Shown here one piece after another: positions 1 to 10,835 of a stretch of 24,318 nucleotides of DNA; positions within the stretch are counted from its first letter, which is position 1; every line of letters begins with the position of its first letter. The notes below the pieces were generated by a model. The model saw only the letters and a program-made list of their open reading frames with translations. It ran no database searches and had not been told where the DNA came from. Source of the DNA: Actinidia chinensis (Eukaryota; Streptophyta; Magnoliopsida; Ericales; Actinidiaceae); assembly GCA_009663005.1 (NCBI GenBank), contig VIGQ01000925.1, positions 1 to 24,318 on the forward strand, given 5' to 3'. A program made the translations under genes and the position numbers.

Positions 1-116
1 AGAGAAAGGCATAGGTCGATAATGCGTTTGTGACTTGAAGAATTCAAAGTTTAAGCCCTAACTCTTACGTACTTTTTCTAGGGTTCTGATTTGTTTTCGA
101 TTTTGTTTATGTCACA

Positions 117-1108
117 GTCGATTCCAAGGACGAACTCGAAACCGGTCTTCGATTAAGCGTTGTTCAGCCTTGCGATGAAGTTGGCGGCCTCGACGGTCTC
201 TCTTCTCTCCCTTTCTTCTCTCTTACATGTAATGTGGGTATGTTGGATGTGGATGTGTAAATCTGTTTTTGGATTTGGCAGATGACTTGTTCAAGATATC
301 AGTCCAGTCTTTTTCTTTCTCCCCAGACGAAGACAAACACTTCGAATAATTCTGTAAGATAGCTCGAGAAAAGGGAGGAGTAGTTTTTTATTTTGATCTT
401 ATTTTCTCTATGTTTTCCCCTGCCACGACCAAGACTAGCTAATGGTGGACAATCCAATTCAATGGAGGTTTAAAAGTCGACCAAAAGTATCTTCATTGGA
501 CGTGCTAAACATTCTAATTATGCCAGATTCTCATTTTAGTTTTTACATGAGCGACAATTAGTAGGTTGGTTCACTTCCGTTCTTTGGAGAAACCTAAGGG
601 GATGAGTTCTGTCTGTATTGTAAGTTTTTCTCATTCTTAATATTATGCTAGCACACACGTTTATCCTTCATAATGAATTTGGGTGATGTGGAAGTATCAG
701 ACAATGAATATTGTTACTCCTTATGACTTTCAGGTCAAAGCTCATACTTACGATGATGATTGTCAAAAGGTAGCCTCCAATCTTGGCTTGGATGTCCATC
801 TAACCTACCGCTTATATCCATAAGCCCCATCCAATCAAGTATCGAGGAGGGAGTTGGAACGTCTATCAGACCATATAATCAGGTTCTTCTTCCTATAGTA
901 GTGATCACTACCTAGAATTTTTGTATTGTACTTATTACCACTTAGAATAACTAGTACTTTTGCTGGAGATTTTCTCCCCTTCTGTGCAGCTTCGGATATC
1001 TCTACAGAGGACATTGATATCCCTCTTCCCCGAACGGCGAGGCCTGAAAATCTCTAAAAGTTGCTTTCATCAGCTACCAAGGATGAAACGTGCCAGTGTC
1101 CAAACATA
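117..1108 (+). pseudogene. Unidentified spliced gene relic, 5' exon-like segments
   Basis: I do not recognise this gene. Three stretches look like exons. From 117, after a possible acceptor (GTCACAG), an open frame reads VDSKDELETGLRLSVVQP and then CDEVGGLDGL, ending near a GTAATG donor-like site at about 229. Positions 283-350 read DDLFKISVQSFSFSPDEDK and end in TAA. Positions 734-882, between a CAG acceptor and an AG|GTTCTT donor, read VKAHTYDDDCQKVASNLGL and later SRRELERLSDHII, with one internal TAA. A fourth open stretch from 990, after TGTGCAG, reads LRISLQRTLISLFPERRGL up to TAG at 1106; it fits the previous block only if one base is shifted. The leader has telo-box-like words (AGCCCTAA near 54, CTAGGGTT near 79) common in plant promoters. 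The stops and frame breaks suggest decay, although misplaced splice sites are possible. Confidence 0.35.
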
Positions 1109-3675
1109 GCAGTTGCTTTCTTGTTGTGTTTCAGCCTGTCTCTTAATTACTACAGATCCTTAGCTCTACCATTCTTCTGTTGTTGTGTGTTTAGAATGGA
1201 CTCGCGTATTCTATATATTGTTTGAAAAACTATTTCAGGTAATGTCATACTTATGTAGATTGCCCCCCGCCCCCCCCCCCCCCCCGAAACAAATATAGAC
1301 AACTTTTGGATGATGTAATTAATGACATGTAGAAAAAGTAACTGGTACGCTTCTGGCTTTTCTAGCGTCAAAAGTGTTCTTGTATCTCTGATTGCTACGT
1401 TTACCGGCTTGATGTTGGTTAAGTTGTAGTTTTTTCACTAAGTGCTAAGTCCACTTATTCCTTACACGCGCATTTCAACAATCTGTCACGCGCCTATTGT
1501 TTCACGATGGGTTCTTGGTCATCAATGTGTTAGTCCCAGTCAACTTCTCATGGTTTTTTTATTTTAGACGAGAAATCAGAATCCAATCACCCCTGGTTAC
1601 TTGTTTTGGAACAGGTTGAGTGTCTCATCCAAATGCGGAACTTCGGTTGCTTGAAGTTTCTATCACACGATCTACAAAGTAGGAGATACTGTTTCCAGCT
1701 ATTAGTGTTACTTTCCGAAATTAAGTGCATCATGATGGACAAAGTTCCTGCCAGCATTGATTTTTTTTTTGAGTGTTGGTTTGGGGAATTGGCATTTGTT
1801 TTCTTTTTCTGGTGACCTGCACTGCGATGTTATGCACATGGTTGGTGACTTGTCAACGCTTTTTAGAAACATTGAATTGTTTCTAGTATAACGAAAGTCA
1901 TTTAAGAATCAATTTTTTATCTTGATTTGCTTCCTGAAACTCCTAGGGCTATTGACCGTGGTGGTTAATGCTTGGGACCTTTGTCTTGCATTTTGTGTTC
2001 TTGGGATAAGAAACTTGCTGTGGTTATATTATTTAGATTCTGAATTACCAATTGAAAATGCTTCTTTCATGAAGGTTCTCAATAGATTGTGATTGATATG
2101 ACTTGAATTTCATAGTCCGGAAATTTAGAATCAGCTGACGATGCAGTCATGGATGGAGAGACCAAAAATCAATGATTCCCTTTTACTCATGCATGCCATT
2201 GTTTGCATTGGAAGTTGGGGATGTTTTTGGACTGTGCTTGTTATCTTATTATGGCTATCGTGTGTGGTGTTTGGATTTTCTCCGCTAATGAGAAGATAGA
2301 GAATATTAACGATACAGTCTGGACCCCATTAGTGTAGAGGAGGTAAAGTTCTTTTTTTTCTTGTTTAAGTTTGCTAATTTATACTTTAGCATTGCGCTTT
2401 CTTTATAGTCTTGGTTCGATGATTTTCATCTTGAAATGGACCTCATCGCATTCTTGTGTAAAGGTCCTCTTCGTGCATCTTAGATTGTATGATGATCTTT
2501 CATTTCTCGACTGGAAGTTGGTCGGGTCAATATTTGAAACAGTTGATGGTGTTTGTGAACTTGTGCTTTCACTGAATCGCTTGGCCCGAAGCCTTAAGTA
2601 TGCTGCTTGCTTTTTGTATTTGAGACCCAAAATCTGCGGAGTCTACCTGCAGTTTCTTACTAATTCCCCTTAGTGTTCATTGATTCGTTGGATGATATTG
2701 GGTAGGAATGTGCATAATGGCAGGATATATAGCTTGGAATGGAAATGCGTGGTAGGAAAACTTTCTTCCTTGTGATTGTTGGTTATGAATAGGGAATCTG
2801 GGGGTTAGCAGTATCTGATTGCCCTACGATATTTGGTGGTTGGGGTGGGTGAGGATAGGGTACGTAGCGGTGGGTGTGTGGGGGGTTGTGGGATTTAGTT
2901 CTTACTTTGGTTGTGTGAAATTGCTAAAGAGTAGTGGACATTTTGCTATCAATAAAAAAGATAATACAAGCATGGAATGATTATTTTTTCCCATTAAATT
3001 AGGGATCGCTAATTCCTTTAAAATGATTAATGATCATCCATGGAGTTATTCCGCGGCATTTTTTGGCGAAAACTAAATGTTGGGGAATGAACATTTCCTA
3101 TGAATTATCATTCCATTCCCACCTCTCATCCTGACCAACTAAACGAGAGCCTTATAGCCACAAAGGTAGAAATAAGTATCTATCTCTTGCATTGTCAAAT
3201 TCTTGATGGAAAACCGTTTGTGTTAATTATTGATAGTTCCTTTACAACTTAGTGATCCTTCCAACCATGCCTTATGAAACAAGTTACTTGCATCAACAGT
3301 TTCAACAAGCCACTTTGCCGATTTGAGTTGTCGAAAAAATGGTTTGTCTTATATCTTAATTGTTATGGCTGGGGTTCACCTTAGTCAACCTGGCAATAGT
3401 GTTTGTGTAAAGGTGCTTGAGACTAAATTCTGTCAATTGTAATATGATTCACGAGGGAGGAGAAGAACTTGGTCCTCATGTACCGTCTCATTCATGTATC
3501 TTTTATGAAAGATCCCTCCAGAACCAGGTGTGGGTAAGTTTGGTGAAAATTAAGATAAGTTTTGATATTTGCCCCCCCCAATTAGTGGGGGCTGTTTATT
3601 AAGCGTAATTGTGGTAATATACTAGTAAACTGAGATTTCCTTATAAATGTCATCATTTTTTCATTTTTCCTTAAC
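1109..3675. other. Non-coding stretch, probably intronic or decayed
   Basis: Mixed-composition DNA (about 40% GC by eye) with no open frame that I would defend. It contains a C-run near 1,263-1,285 and T-runs. Positions 2,850-2,900 are G-rich. At 2,960-3,150 there is an AT-rich piece ending in a word like CAACTAAACGAGAGCC, which resembles the terminus of some plant hAT miniature elements; I could not find a matching opposite end. The 100-codon frame at 2,371-2,673 has an equally open antisense frame and no recognisable motif, so I leave it uncalled. Confidence 0.4.
1263..1285 (+). repeat. Poly-C run (C6-G-C16)
   Basis: Six C residues, one G, then sixteen C residues on the + strand. The complementary poly-G strand could form a G-quadruplex and the C strand an i-motif. 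Exact length in long homopolymers is unreliable in most assemblies. Confidence 0.9.
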
Positions 3676-3773
3676 AGTAAGGTCCAGAATTTGGGGAACC
3701 CTTTTTTCTTGTTATCCTGAGGGTGAAACATTGACTGCTGTCAAACCCGAACCGGCATACAGAAGAAATTACA
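3676..3773 (+). pseudogene. Unidentified exon-like segment
   Basis: A block between a possible acceptor (CCTTAACAG, ending about 3,677) and an AG|GTTCTG donor at 3,773/3,774. One frame reads GETLTAVKPEPAYRRNYR, a composition that looks coding. The upstream half is open in a different frame (KVQNLGNPFFLLS), so a one-base shift is needed to read the whole block. It may belong to the same gene as the 5' segments at 117-1,108, since orientation agrees and the spacing suits plant introns, but no family is recognised and the link is inference. Confidence 0.3.
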
Positions 3774-3889
3774 GGTTCTGTAGATGAGTGTTGAAGGTAT
3801 TAGCCATTGCTAGTAAGTTAAAATACTTTTTTTTTTGGGGGCCCCTTTGGCACAAAACTACGTGCTCCATACATTGTGTTGAAACTTCT

Positions 3890-4440
3890 TTTGGGATTGC
3901 TTTCCTAGATTGAATTGAATTTATGTTTGTCCAAGCTTATAATATTCATATATCTGTGAAAATCGTTTTAGAGCTATTTTGAAACACTTAGTATGAAATT
4001 AACCTGCTGGCTAATTTTTTTTGATATCTTTCCTGCCCAGAATTTATGGATTACAAGTTGGGATATGTAATTTGTCCATGGTAAAACAGTTTGATCAAAG
4101 AATGACACAAGCCAGCTTTCCCAAGTGGTCATGCTTCATGTAATGAACACTTCCCAGTCATATACTTGAATTTTTTACTTCTAACTTTTGAATGCGGAAC
4201 GAGATTATATCCGATTTTTGTGAACTTAAAACCAATAAGCTCTCAACCTAGTATCTCTAAATGTTTATATTTGTTTGCGATCTCAACATCGTAGAGAACC
4301 ATTTTTTTTCCTACCCCAATTAGTAGAATTTTTAGATGCTTTATCTCTGTAGATAATCGCGTGTATTCTCTTCAAAGAAGTCTTATGTGTTTTCATAAGC
4401 TTTCTTAACCATTCAAACGGGTAGAGACAATTTTTTGTTC
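3890..4440 (+). repeat. Diverged direct duplication, copy 1
   Basis: This segment and about 6,640-7,155 share a long series of words in the same order. Examples are ATGTTTGTCCA then TAATATTCATATAT; GATATCTTTC then CCCAGAA; CCATGGTAAA; CCCA-GTGGTCATGCTTC; TAAGCTCTCA then TCTCTAAATGTTTA; AACCATTTTTT-CCTACC; and TATTCTCT-CAAA followed by TTATGTGT and TCATAAG. Many substitutions and small indels separate the copies, so the event is old. No reading frame is conserved between them, so this probably duplicated intronic or untranslated DNA. Confidence 0.8.
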
Positions 4441-4537
4441 ATTTGAATCATATCCCAAATGTAATTTGATCTTTTTTTATTTGTAAATTCACGACCTATC
4501 CTACTTGGTCCTCACAAATTCACTAACGATTTGCAGG

Positions 4538-4722
4538 GTCCTTTGCAGATCTGGGAATTTGGGGGGGGTTTATCATGTACTTTCGAGACATAAAGCATTT
4601 GATTCTAAAGGACGTGGCAAAACTAGCATCAATTCTGTCTTCCTCTCCTTATTGCATCTCTCGTTGCCTTTAATCGTTGGACGAACTATTGAGCAGTCCA
4701 TTGGCGGATGTTTTTATGCTTG
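4538..4722 (+). pseudogene. Weak exon-like open segment, unidentified
   Basis: A frame opens around a TTTGCAG acceptor-like site at about 4,531-4,537 and stays open to TGA at 4,721. It includes AFDSKGRGKTSINSVFLSL. A G8 run at about 4,562-4,569 could hide a slippage frameshift. I see no recognisable domain. It could be part of the unidentified gene upstream or chance open sequence. Confidence 0.18.
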
Positions 4723-4754
4723 AGGTCTCCTAGTTTGTTTGTTTCTTTCCTCAG

Positions 4755-4776
4755 AGCAAAATGAACTCATTTTGCT
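4755..4776. repeat. 22-bp near-perfect inverted repeat
   Basis: Arms AGCAAAATGA (4,755-4,764) and TCATTTTGCT (4,767-4,776) are exact reverse complements, separated by 2 bp. It could be a cruciform or a dyad protein-binding site. Nothing nearby shows which. Confidence 0.75.
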
Positions 4777-5290
4777 GTCGTTTTTGACGGTTCTTAATAT
4801 TTGTAATTTGGTGATTTGTAGGGTTGTCTCAAACATTTGCTAGCTGGACAGTTTTTTTCACCTCCATTTCAAAATGAATGGGTCTTTCTTGTTTCCCTTT
4901 TCACTAAACTTAAATTAAACTTTCTGGATTTTATTTTTTACAATAAACTTCTAATAATTGTGCACGGAGATGCAATGATAAAAAATGGTTTTGAAAACCA
5001 ATTTCTATCATCTGGTTTCTTAATTAATCTTATACTCTCTATTATGTGGTGTTTTTCTTTCTTCCTTCTCCTCGATTATACGCGACAGTTTTGATATGGC
5101 AGTTACTCGTTACTGTTGTTTGTTTCAGATGGGGTCATGCGTATTTTTAGCACTAGAAGTCACAGCAAATTCACAATCTGGGACATTCCATGGGTGAATC
5201 CAACGCCATTTCCACCGAGGCTTCCAAGTGTGTGAATCAACAACTGACCGAGGAGACAACACGAGCCATCTCGTGTTTTTTTTGGCAGGC

Positions 5291-5335
5291 TGCAATTCAA
5301 GCTCAATCAATGGATGATTTAGAGTCGGGGAGAAG
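5291..5335 (+). pseudogene. Short unidentified exon-like segment
   Basis: A clean internal-exon pattern: a T-rich tract and TTTGGCAG acceptor to 5,288, then an open frame AAIQAQSMDDLESGRR, then a G|GTAACC donor at 5,336. The acidic/basic composition looks coding. I do not recognise the protein. Upstream, 5,130-5,217 is open in one frame (including SKFTIWDIPW) but has no obvious splice sites. Confidence 0.3.
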
Positions 5336-6639
5336 GTAACCTTTTTATGTCCTGAACTATATTGTGTCTACGTTTGTTGTTCTTGCTAGATAGGCTTTGT
5401 GAATGTGTAGTTGGAGATTAGTGGCGTCACTGCATTTATCAAGCACAGGCTGCATGGTTCATATGTTAGTGATTGTATTGAAACAAGTTCTCGCATATTG
5501 GGGATTGTTGATATGTTTTTTCATGGTCCCATTTAATAAAAAACTAAATGTGATTGATGATTTGTTTGTTCCTATTCTTAGGGAGTGATTGGTGGTTGAG
5601 AGGGTATAAGGTGTGGTTGAAGGCTATGTGGGTCTTTCCGTATAGAGAGAGAGAGAGAGAGAGAGAGCGAGCTACATTGTTTGTATGGGGAACTTTGTTA
5701 CCATATGATGGAGTTGACATTGGTTTGCGCTAACAGGGGAGAGTAAGGAGGAGCTTTGGTGCACACGCTTAGGCTCATTGTGAACCTCCGTTTCAAAGAA
5801 TCATCCATGCACGGCTTATACTGCTGCTTCTGGGTCATAAATCATACTATACATTCATTAAATAATCCATTTTCCGCTATGGTGTAGGGGAGCACATGAA
5901 TGACAGACCTTAAATATCTATTGAAGGACATACTGTCCTGTTTGGGTTGTTCCTGTGAGTTACTTTTGTTTGTCTTGTTATTTTTTTTTTTTTTGATCGA
6001 GATGAGAAATAGGTTTTGGATCATTAATATTCTCATTTTTTTGAAGTAGTACTAAATTAATCCCCATAGCACTTAAATGTAGTTAATAGTTGATGTATTT
6101 GATTGGAAGACTTGTCAAATTCAGTTTGTTACTCTCTCTCCCCCTTTCTCTCGTCTCATATGGTCTTGACTAATAAAAAGAATTTAATTTCAGGAAAATA
6201 CCTGATTGAGGCCTACAAAGTTCCCTTTTTCCTCTCTGTAATGTTTTGCAATGCGAGTAGTTTAGACAGATTATCATTTGTAGTTTCATTTAACTGTTTC
6301 CGTGTTGATTTAAGTTGAGAGAGAGAGTACAACTGATGTGAACTGTTTTTGATTGTCCAGATATATGCTGTACCTGTTGCCTATTGTCCTCTTTTGTTTC
6401 TTCTATTTTCCGACGGAGAGATGGTCTATGATCTGCACCATAGCATACTAGTAATCATATTTGATGCATTTTTAATTTTGATTTGGAAACCATCTGTGTT
6501 CTTAGTAATGAAGTACCTGATTAGATCCATGACTCCTGCTGCTTAAAAGTGCAGCGCCTCTTGTTTGCTGTCTTGATAATTGGAGTCCTTACAGAGATTC
6601 AAAAAAAAATCAGTTGGTCGGCCATGGCTCGACTTGTCT
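5336..6639. other. Gene-poor stretch with simple repeats
   Basis: Nothing here looks coding. It holds a GA microsatellite (5,644-5,667), a T-run followed by GATCGAG near 5,981-6,001 that could be a reversed poly-A tail of an old retroposon, and pyrimidine-rich patches near 6,131-6,156. Open frames at 6,103-6,546 are hydrophobic, lack motifs and are probably chance. Confidence 0.4.
5644..5667 (+). repeat. (AG)n microsatellite
   Basis: About twelve AG dinucleotides in a row, ending at GCGAGC. The length is likely to vary between individuals. Confidence 0.9.
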
Positions 6640-7155
6640 TTGGCGTGCTTTCCAGATGGAATTGATTTAACGTTTGTCCAGCTTGTAATATTCATATATT
6701 GTGAAATCGCTGCGAGCTTTTGGCAATGTAGTCTGAATAAACTGCTTGCGTATTTTGGATATCTTTCTGTCTCCCAGAAGTTATGAATAGAAGGTGGTAA
6801 TGTAATTGCCATGGTAAAGCCAATGTGAAAAGGACATGAGACTTTTTCCCAGTGGTCATGCTTCTGTCAGGAGACACTCTGCGTTCCCAGTGCGTGTACT
6901 TGACTGTTTTATTCTAATTTGAACGTGGAACAGATTAACAATTGGATCTTGTTAATTAGAAATCAAAGATTAAGCTCTCAGCTAGTTCTCTAAATGTTTA
7001 CTTGTTGGATAAACATCGCTAAGAAAACCATTTTTTCCTACCTTGGTAGATGTTAGATGTTTTGGCCTCGATTAAATATAGCTGGTATTCTCTCCAAAAG
7101 AGTTTTATGTGTGTTCATAAGAAGCTTTTTACATGTTTCATAATAGCATAGAGTC
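6640..7155 (+). repeat. Diverged direct duplication, copy 2
   Basis: Partner of 3,890-4,440 in the same orientation, about 2.7 kb downstream. Shared landmarks include AACGTTTGTCCAGCTT and TAATATTCATATAT near 6,670, GGATATCTTTCTGTCTCCCA near 6,757, TGCCATGGTAAA near 6,808, CCCAGTGGTCATGCTTC near 6,848, TTCTCTAAATGTTTACTTG near 6,985, and GGTATTCTCTCCAAAAGAG near 7,084. No common frame survives between the copies. Confidence 0.8.
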
Positions 7156-7785
7156 TTCCTTCATAAAATCTAGGGAGAGGAGAGAAAAGAAGAATTAGAG
7201 ACAAAGGGTTTGATGGAGTTAGGCGGCCCGCTGGGCATATCTCTTAACATGCCTTGAATTCACACAAAGAATTGGGAGTCCGATCTGAATTTCAATTGGG
7301 TCATGCAAGAACCCTGGACTGTCGCCTGTGTTGCTTATGATAGTCTCTCTCCCCAAACTATAGTAGACGGATGCGACGTTTCTTTAACTTACTTTTCTTG
7401 AAAAATAATGTGTCATTCAAGACGCGCAAATTGGCTGATTTTGTGTTGATAATCAGGTTCATAATTCCATCCATGTTATTAGATTTATTTTCTTTGGTGG
7501 TTATTTATTGACTTGATTCCAGATTATATTACTAGCTTGTTTAAATGAAGGTGCTTTGCTTTGTGTTGGCTACATGAGATAGTTTTCAATCTGAACATTT
7601 TTGTTTTCGCAATGGAGAGAGTTTTCAAACTATAAGTTCCCCCATCTTTCCCATTTACATATCTTGCCATTAACGATTACATCCTTTTTATTCAAGTCTT
7701 CTAAAATTTTTGTGGTTGTGGCGTGAAGGATATCTATGTAGTTTCAAATTGAGTGTCTCGAAATTTTATTTAATGCACTTTGATT
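7156..7785. other. Intergenic transition, nothing recognised
   Basis: Mixed-composition DNA grading into the AT-rich block. A purine-rich patch lies at about 7,173-7,215. There is no exon-like segment, repeat or structured RNA that I can support. Confidence 0.4.
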
Positions 7786-9945
7786 CTGTTCTAAACAAAA
7801 CAAAAAATAGGGCCATGTCCTGCCTTTTTTAAACAAAAACAGAAACTGCTTTTTTTTCATTTTTAAAACAAAAATTGCAGGAAAATATCCTTTATAGCTT
7901 TTTTTAAAGATATCCATTCTGTATTGTTTTTGAAAGTTTTGTTTTTCAGTTTTGTTAATTAAAGAAGCATTAAACAGTCATTTTCAGTTTTAACAAAACA
8001 GAAACGGCATTTTTTGCCTTCTTATCAGAAAATTGTTTCTGTTTTTATTTTGGAGAAAATTAATTTCGAAAACAACAAATAGAAAGCAAGTTTTTGCAGT
8101 TTTTTCCAGGTTTTTCTGCAAAAATTATTTGAAAAAATGGTGAGGTAGAAAAGATAGTAGCATGAAATTAATAGGAAAATATTGTCATATGTTATGTACT
8201 ATGGACATGGTACTGATGCTGGATAACAATGCCCACAATATAGTATGGCTAGTTGAAATCAGCTTTCGCCATGTTTTTTTTTTTTTCAAAACAGTAAACA
8301 TTTTTTCAAAAATTTTTTAAAACAAAAAACAGCAAACTGCTATTTTAATTTTTCTTTTAAACAGAAAATTGTTTTTGTTTTTATTTTGGAAAAAACTGAA
8401 AACATTTTTACTTCCAGTGTTTTTTGTTTAAAAAAAAAAGTAAAACAGAAAAATGTCCTCTTTCAATTTTTTTAACAAAAAAAGAAATTACTTTTTTTTC
8501 CATTTTTTTTTTTAAACTGAATTAATTATGTATTATTTTGGTGAAACTGTTTTCAAAACATTTTTTTTCAGTTTATGTTAAAAAACGATAAACAGTCTTT
8601 TTTCAGTTTTTAAAACAAAAGCAAATTTGCATTTTTTCCAGGCTTTTTAAGTAGAAAATTATTTATATTCTTATTTGGAGATTTTTTTTAAACAATTTTT
8701 TTTTAAGTTTCCTGTTTTAAACAAAACTGCCTTTTTTTTTAGTTTTTTTAAAACTAAAAATATTTATGATTTTTGTTTGTAAAACTATTTTTTGAAAACT
8801 TTTTGTTTAAAGTTTTTGTTTAAAAAAACAGCATAAACAGTCTTTTTGAGTTTTTTAAATAAAACAGAACTAATTTTTGTTTTTTTTTGTTTTTTTAAAC
8901 AAAATTAACCTTTTATTTGGGAAAATCAATTTTTTACGTCAAACATTAAAAAAAAAAAATCTAATTTTTTTTATTTAGGGGATTTTTTTAAATTTGAATA
9001 AAACTTTTACATTATTAGTTCTCTCGTGAAGAAGAATTGAAAAAAATATAGATTTTGATAACATTAAAATCTCACATCAAATATGAAAAAATGAAAACGA
9101 ATAGATAAAAAAAAAAAAAATTTATCCTACAAGCCATCATCGGTATTAATTGGTCAAATGAGTCTCTATCTATTTACTCATTTAAAGGTACGTTATAGAT
9201 GGCTTAAAAATAATTCAATCCAATTAAACCTAATAAACGTCCAAACTGCTCTAACTCCAAGAGGAGTCTTTCATCATAACCTCATTTCTTGCTACTCATG
9301 AGAATTTTTTTTAATAATTTTTAAAAAATAAATATTTCTTTTGAAGCAAAAATAATTTTTTAATAATTTTCTTTTTTTTCAATTTCTGTTCAAAACGTAC
9401 CATTTTTCATTTTAAACAAAAAACATGAAACTGCTTATTTTATTTTTTTTAAAACAGAATATTGTTTTTGTTTTTTTATTTTGAAAAAACTGAAAATATT
9501 TTTTACTTCCAGTTTTACTGTGTTAAACAGAAACTAAAACAAAAAATGTCCCTTTTTCAATTTTTTAACAAAAACAGAAAGGACTTTTTTCCAGTTTTTT
9601 TAAACAAAATTTATTTATGTATTTACTTTTGGTGACAACTATTTTTGAATATATTTTTTTTATTTTTATTTAAAAAAATGATAACCGTCTTTTTCAATTG
9701 TTTTTAAACAAAAACAAACTCATTTTTTCAGTTTTCTTAAATAGAAAATAATTTATATTCTTATTTGGAGTTTTTTTTTTGAAAACAGTTTTTTTTTTTT
9801 AAACGTTCCATTTGAAACGAAGACATAAACTGCATTTTTTTTTTTATTTTTTTTTGAACACAAAATATTTCTGTTTTTATTTTGTCAGAGAACTGTTTTT
9901 CGAAAAAAAAAATTGTTTTCAGTTTTTATTGTCTGTGGGTAAATA
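7786..9945. repeat. AT-rich degenerate array of alternating T-runs and A-runs (higher-order copies 1 and 2)
   Basis: Words such as CAGTTTTTTAAACAAAAACAG, ATTTTGGAGAAAACTG and TTTTTTCCAGTTTT recur imperfectly every 100-150 bp. The landmark around TTATTTTGG or TTATTTGGAG occurs near 8,048, 8,384, 8,535, 8,674, 8,775, 8,915, 9,478, 9,622, 9,757 and 9,876. Beyond this short period, 8,341-8,750 aligns as a block with 9,435-9,840 at an offset of about 1,085-1,095 bp. Shared words in order are ACTTCCAG, AAATGTCC, GGTGA-AACT, GATAA-C-GTC and ATTTATATTCTTATTTGGAG. CAGTTTT and AAAACTG words face each other, so each unit can fold into hairpins. About 8,940-9,370 and 8,150-8,270 are more ordinary AT-rich DNA. 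No coding sense is seen on either strand. Confidence 0.75.
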
Positions 9946-10092
9946 ATATGTGGGTAAATATTTATTTTATTTTATGTTCTACATTTTCACTTTTGATTGT
10001 ATTTTTTCACAACGAATTAAATGGTCACGATATGAAATAAATTTTCGTAATAAATGTGATCACTTGTTTTTGAAATATTTACAACAAATGAC

Positions 10093-10835
10093 AAAACGGT
10101 GTCTACTGGTGTGCCGAGTGTTTGGGCATGATTTGAAATCAAGTCGACTTCTGGGCAGTTCCGTTTCTACCTTCGCGATCCTTGTAACTGTTATATTTCT
10201 TTCCCAAAATAAAACAAAGTTTTTGATTTTACATTCTTTTTTTTTTTTATTCTACACTCCAAAATTTGTCTCTATTGGAGTAAAATTAAAAAATGTCTTC
10301 TCTTTTTATTGACTTTTGATGGTACTTTTTGTATTTTACCTAGAATAAGAATAAAATTTACATGTTAGAATATAAACAAATGAGTGTAGAAATAAAAATC
10401 TACAACACTAAGCTAAAGAAATGAAAGATCAATATTGCCATCTGCCGTGCCTTACTTGATTTTGGTATGACTAGAATCAAGTTGGCGCGGGCTTGGTCGA
10501 ATCTTCGCTGTAACTGTCATATTTTTTTTCCTTTTTGGGGGACCAAGCCAACAGAAAAGTGTAACATTTAAAATAAAAACTAATTGGCCACCTGTCGTGG
10601 CGTAGTGTTTTGCGGCGTTTTTGAATCTTTTGCGTAACGGCATATCTTTTTCCTTACCTGGATCCAGCCGAGAATAAAACTGTAAATTTCAATAAAAAGA
10701 ATAACATATACATCCAGCTGGCGTGGCGTGGGCGTGTGGTTTGTGTGCATGACTTGAAATTAAGTTACGCTGCGAGCTGCGGATCGAAATCTTCGCGGTA
10801 GCTGTAAATTTTTTTCTTACGTCTTGGACCAAGTC
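10093..10835 (+). repeat. GC-richer degenerate repeat cassette, four diverged units
   Basis: Four related units sit as an island of near-normal GC inside the AT-rich block. The shared core runs GTGGCGT/GTGCC, TGA-TTGAAATCAAGT, CTTCGCGGTAACTGT-ATATTTTTTTCC, CTTGGACCAAGCC, AAAACTGTAA. The CTTCGC..TAACTGT landmark lies near 10,171, 10,503, 10,626 (reduced to TTTTGCGTAACGG) and 10,791. The CAAG or AAG T core lies near 10,140, 10,477 and 10,759. Unit 1 is separated from unit 2 by AT-rich filler (about 10,310-10,430); units 2-4 are nearly contiguous. A 120-codon frame across unit 1 (9,950-10,312) is not preserved in the other units, so I do not call it a gene. Confidence 0.65.

Noticed and set aside
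174..283. Short frame MKLAASTVSLLSLSSLL that looks like a signal peptide
   Set aside because: The hydrophobic residues come from a CT-rich leader; a better coding-like frame (VDSKDELETG..) overlaps it, and nothing mature follows.
2371..2673. 100-codon frame with an overlapping 75-codon antisense frame
   Set aside because: Both strands are equally open, no recognisable motif, and no splice or promoter context; likely chance.
2960..3150. Possible right end of a hAT miniature element (CAACTAAACGAGAGCC)
   Set aside because: No matching left terminus or target duplication could be located.
5981..6001. T-run plus GATCGAG as a reversed poly-A tail of a SINE or LINE
   Set aside because: No A/B boxes, reverse-transcriptase remnants or target duplication seen.
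7786..9945. CRISPR-like array of regular repeats
   Set aside because: Repeat units are degenerate, have no unique spacers of constant length, and the DNA is eukaryotic.
9950..10312. 120-codon frame starting MGKYLFYFMF
   Set aside because: It spans the edge of an AT array and one unit of a repeat cassette; the frame is not kept in the other three units.
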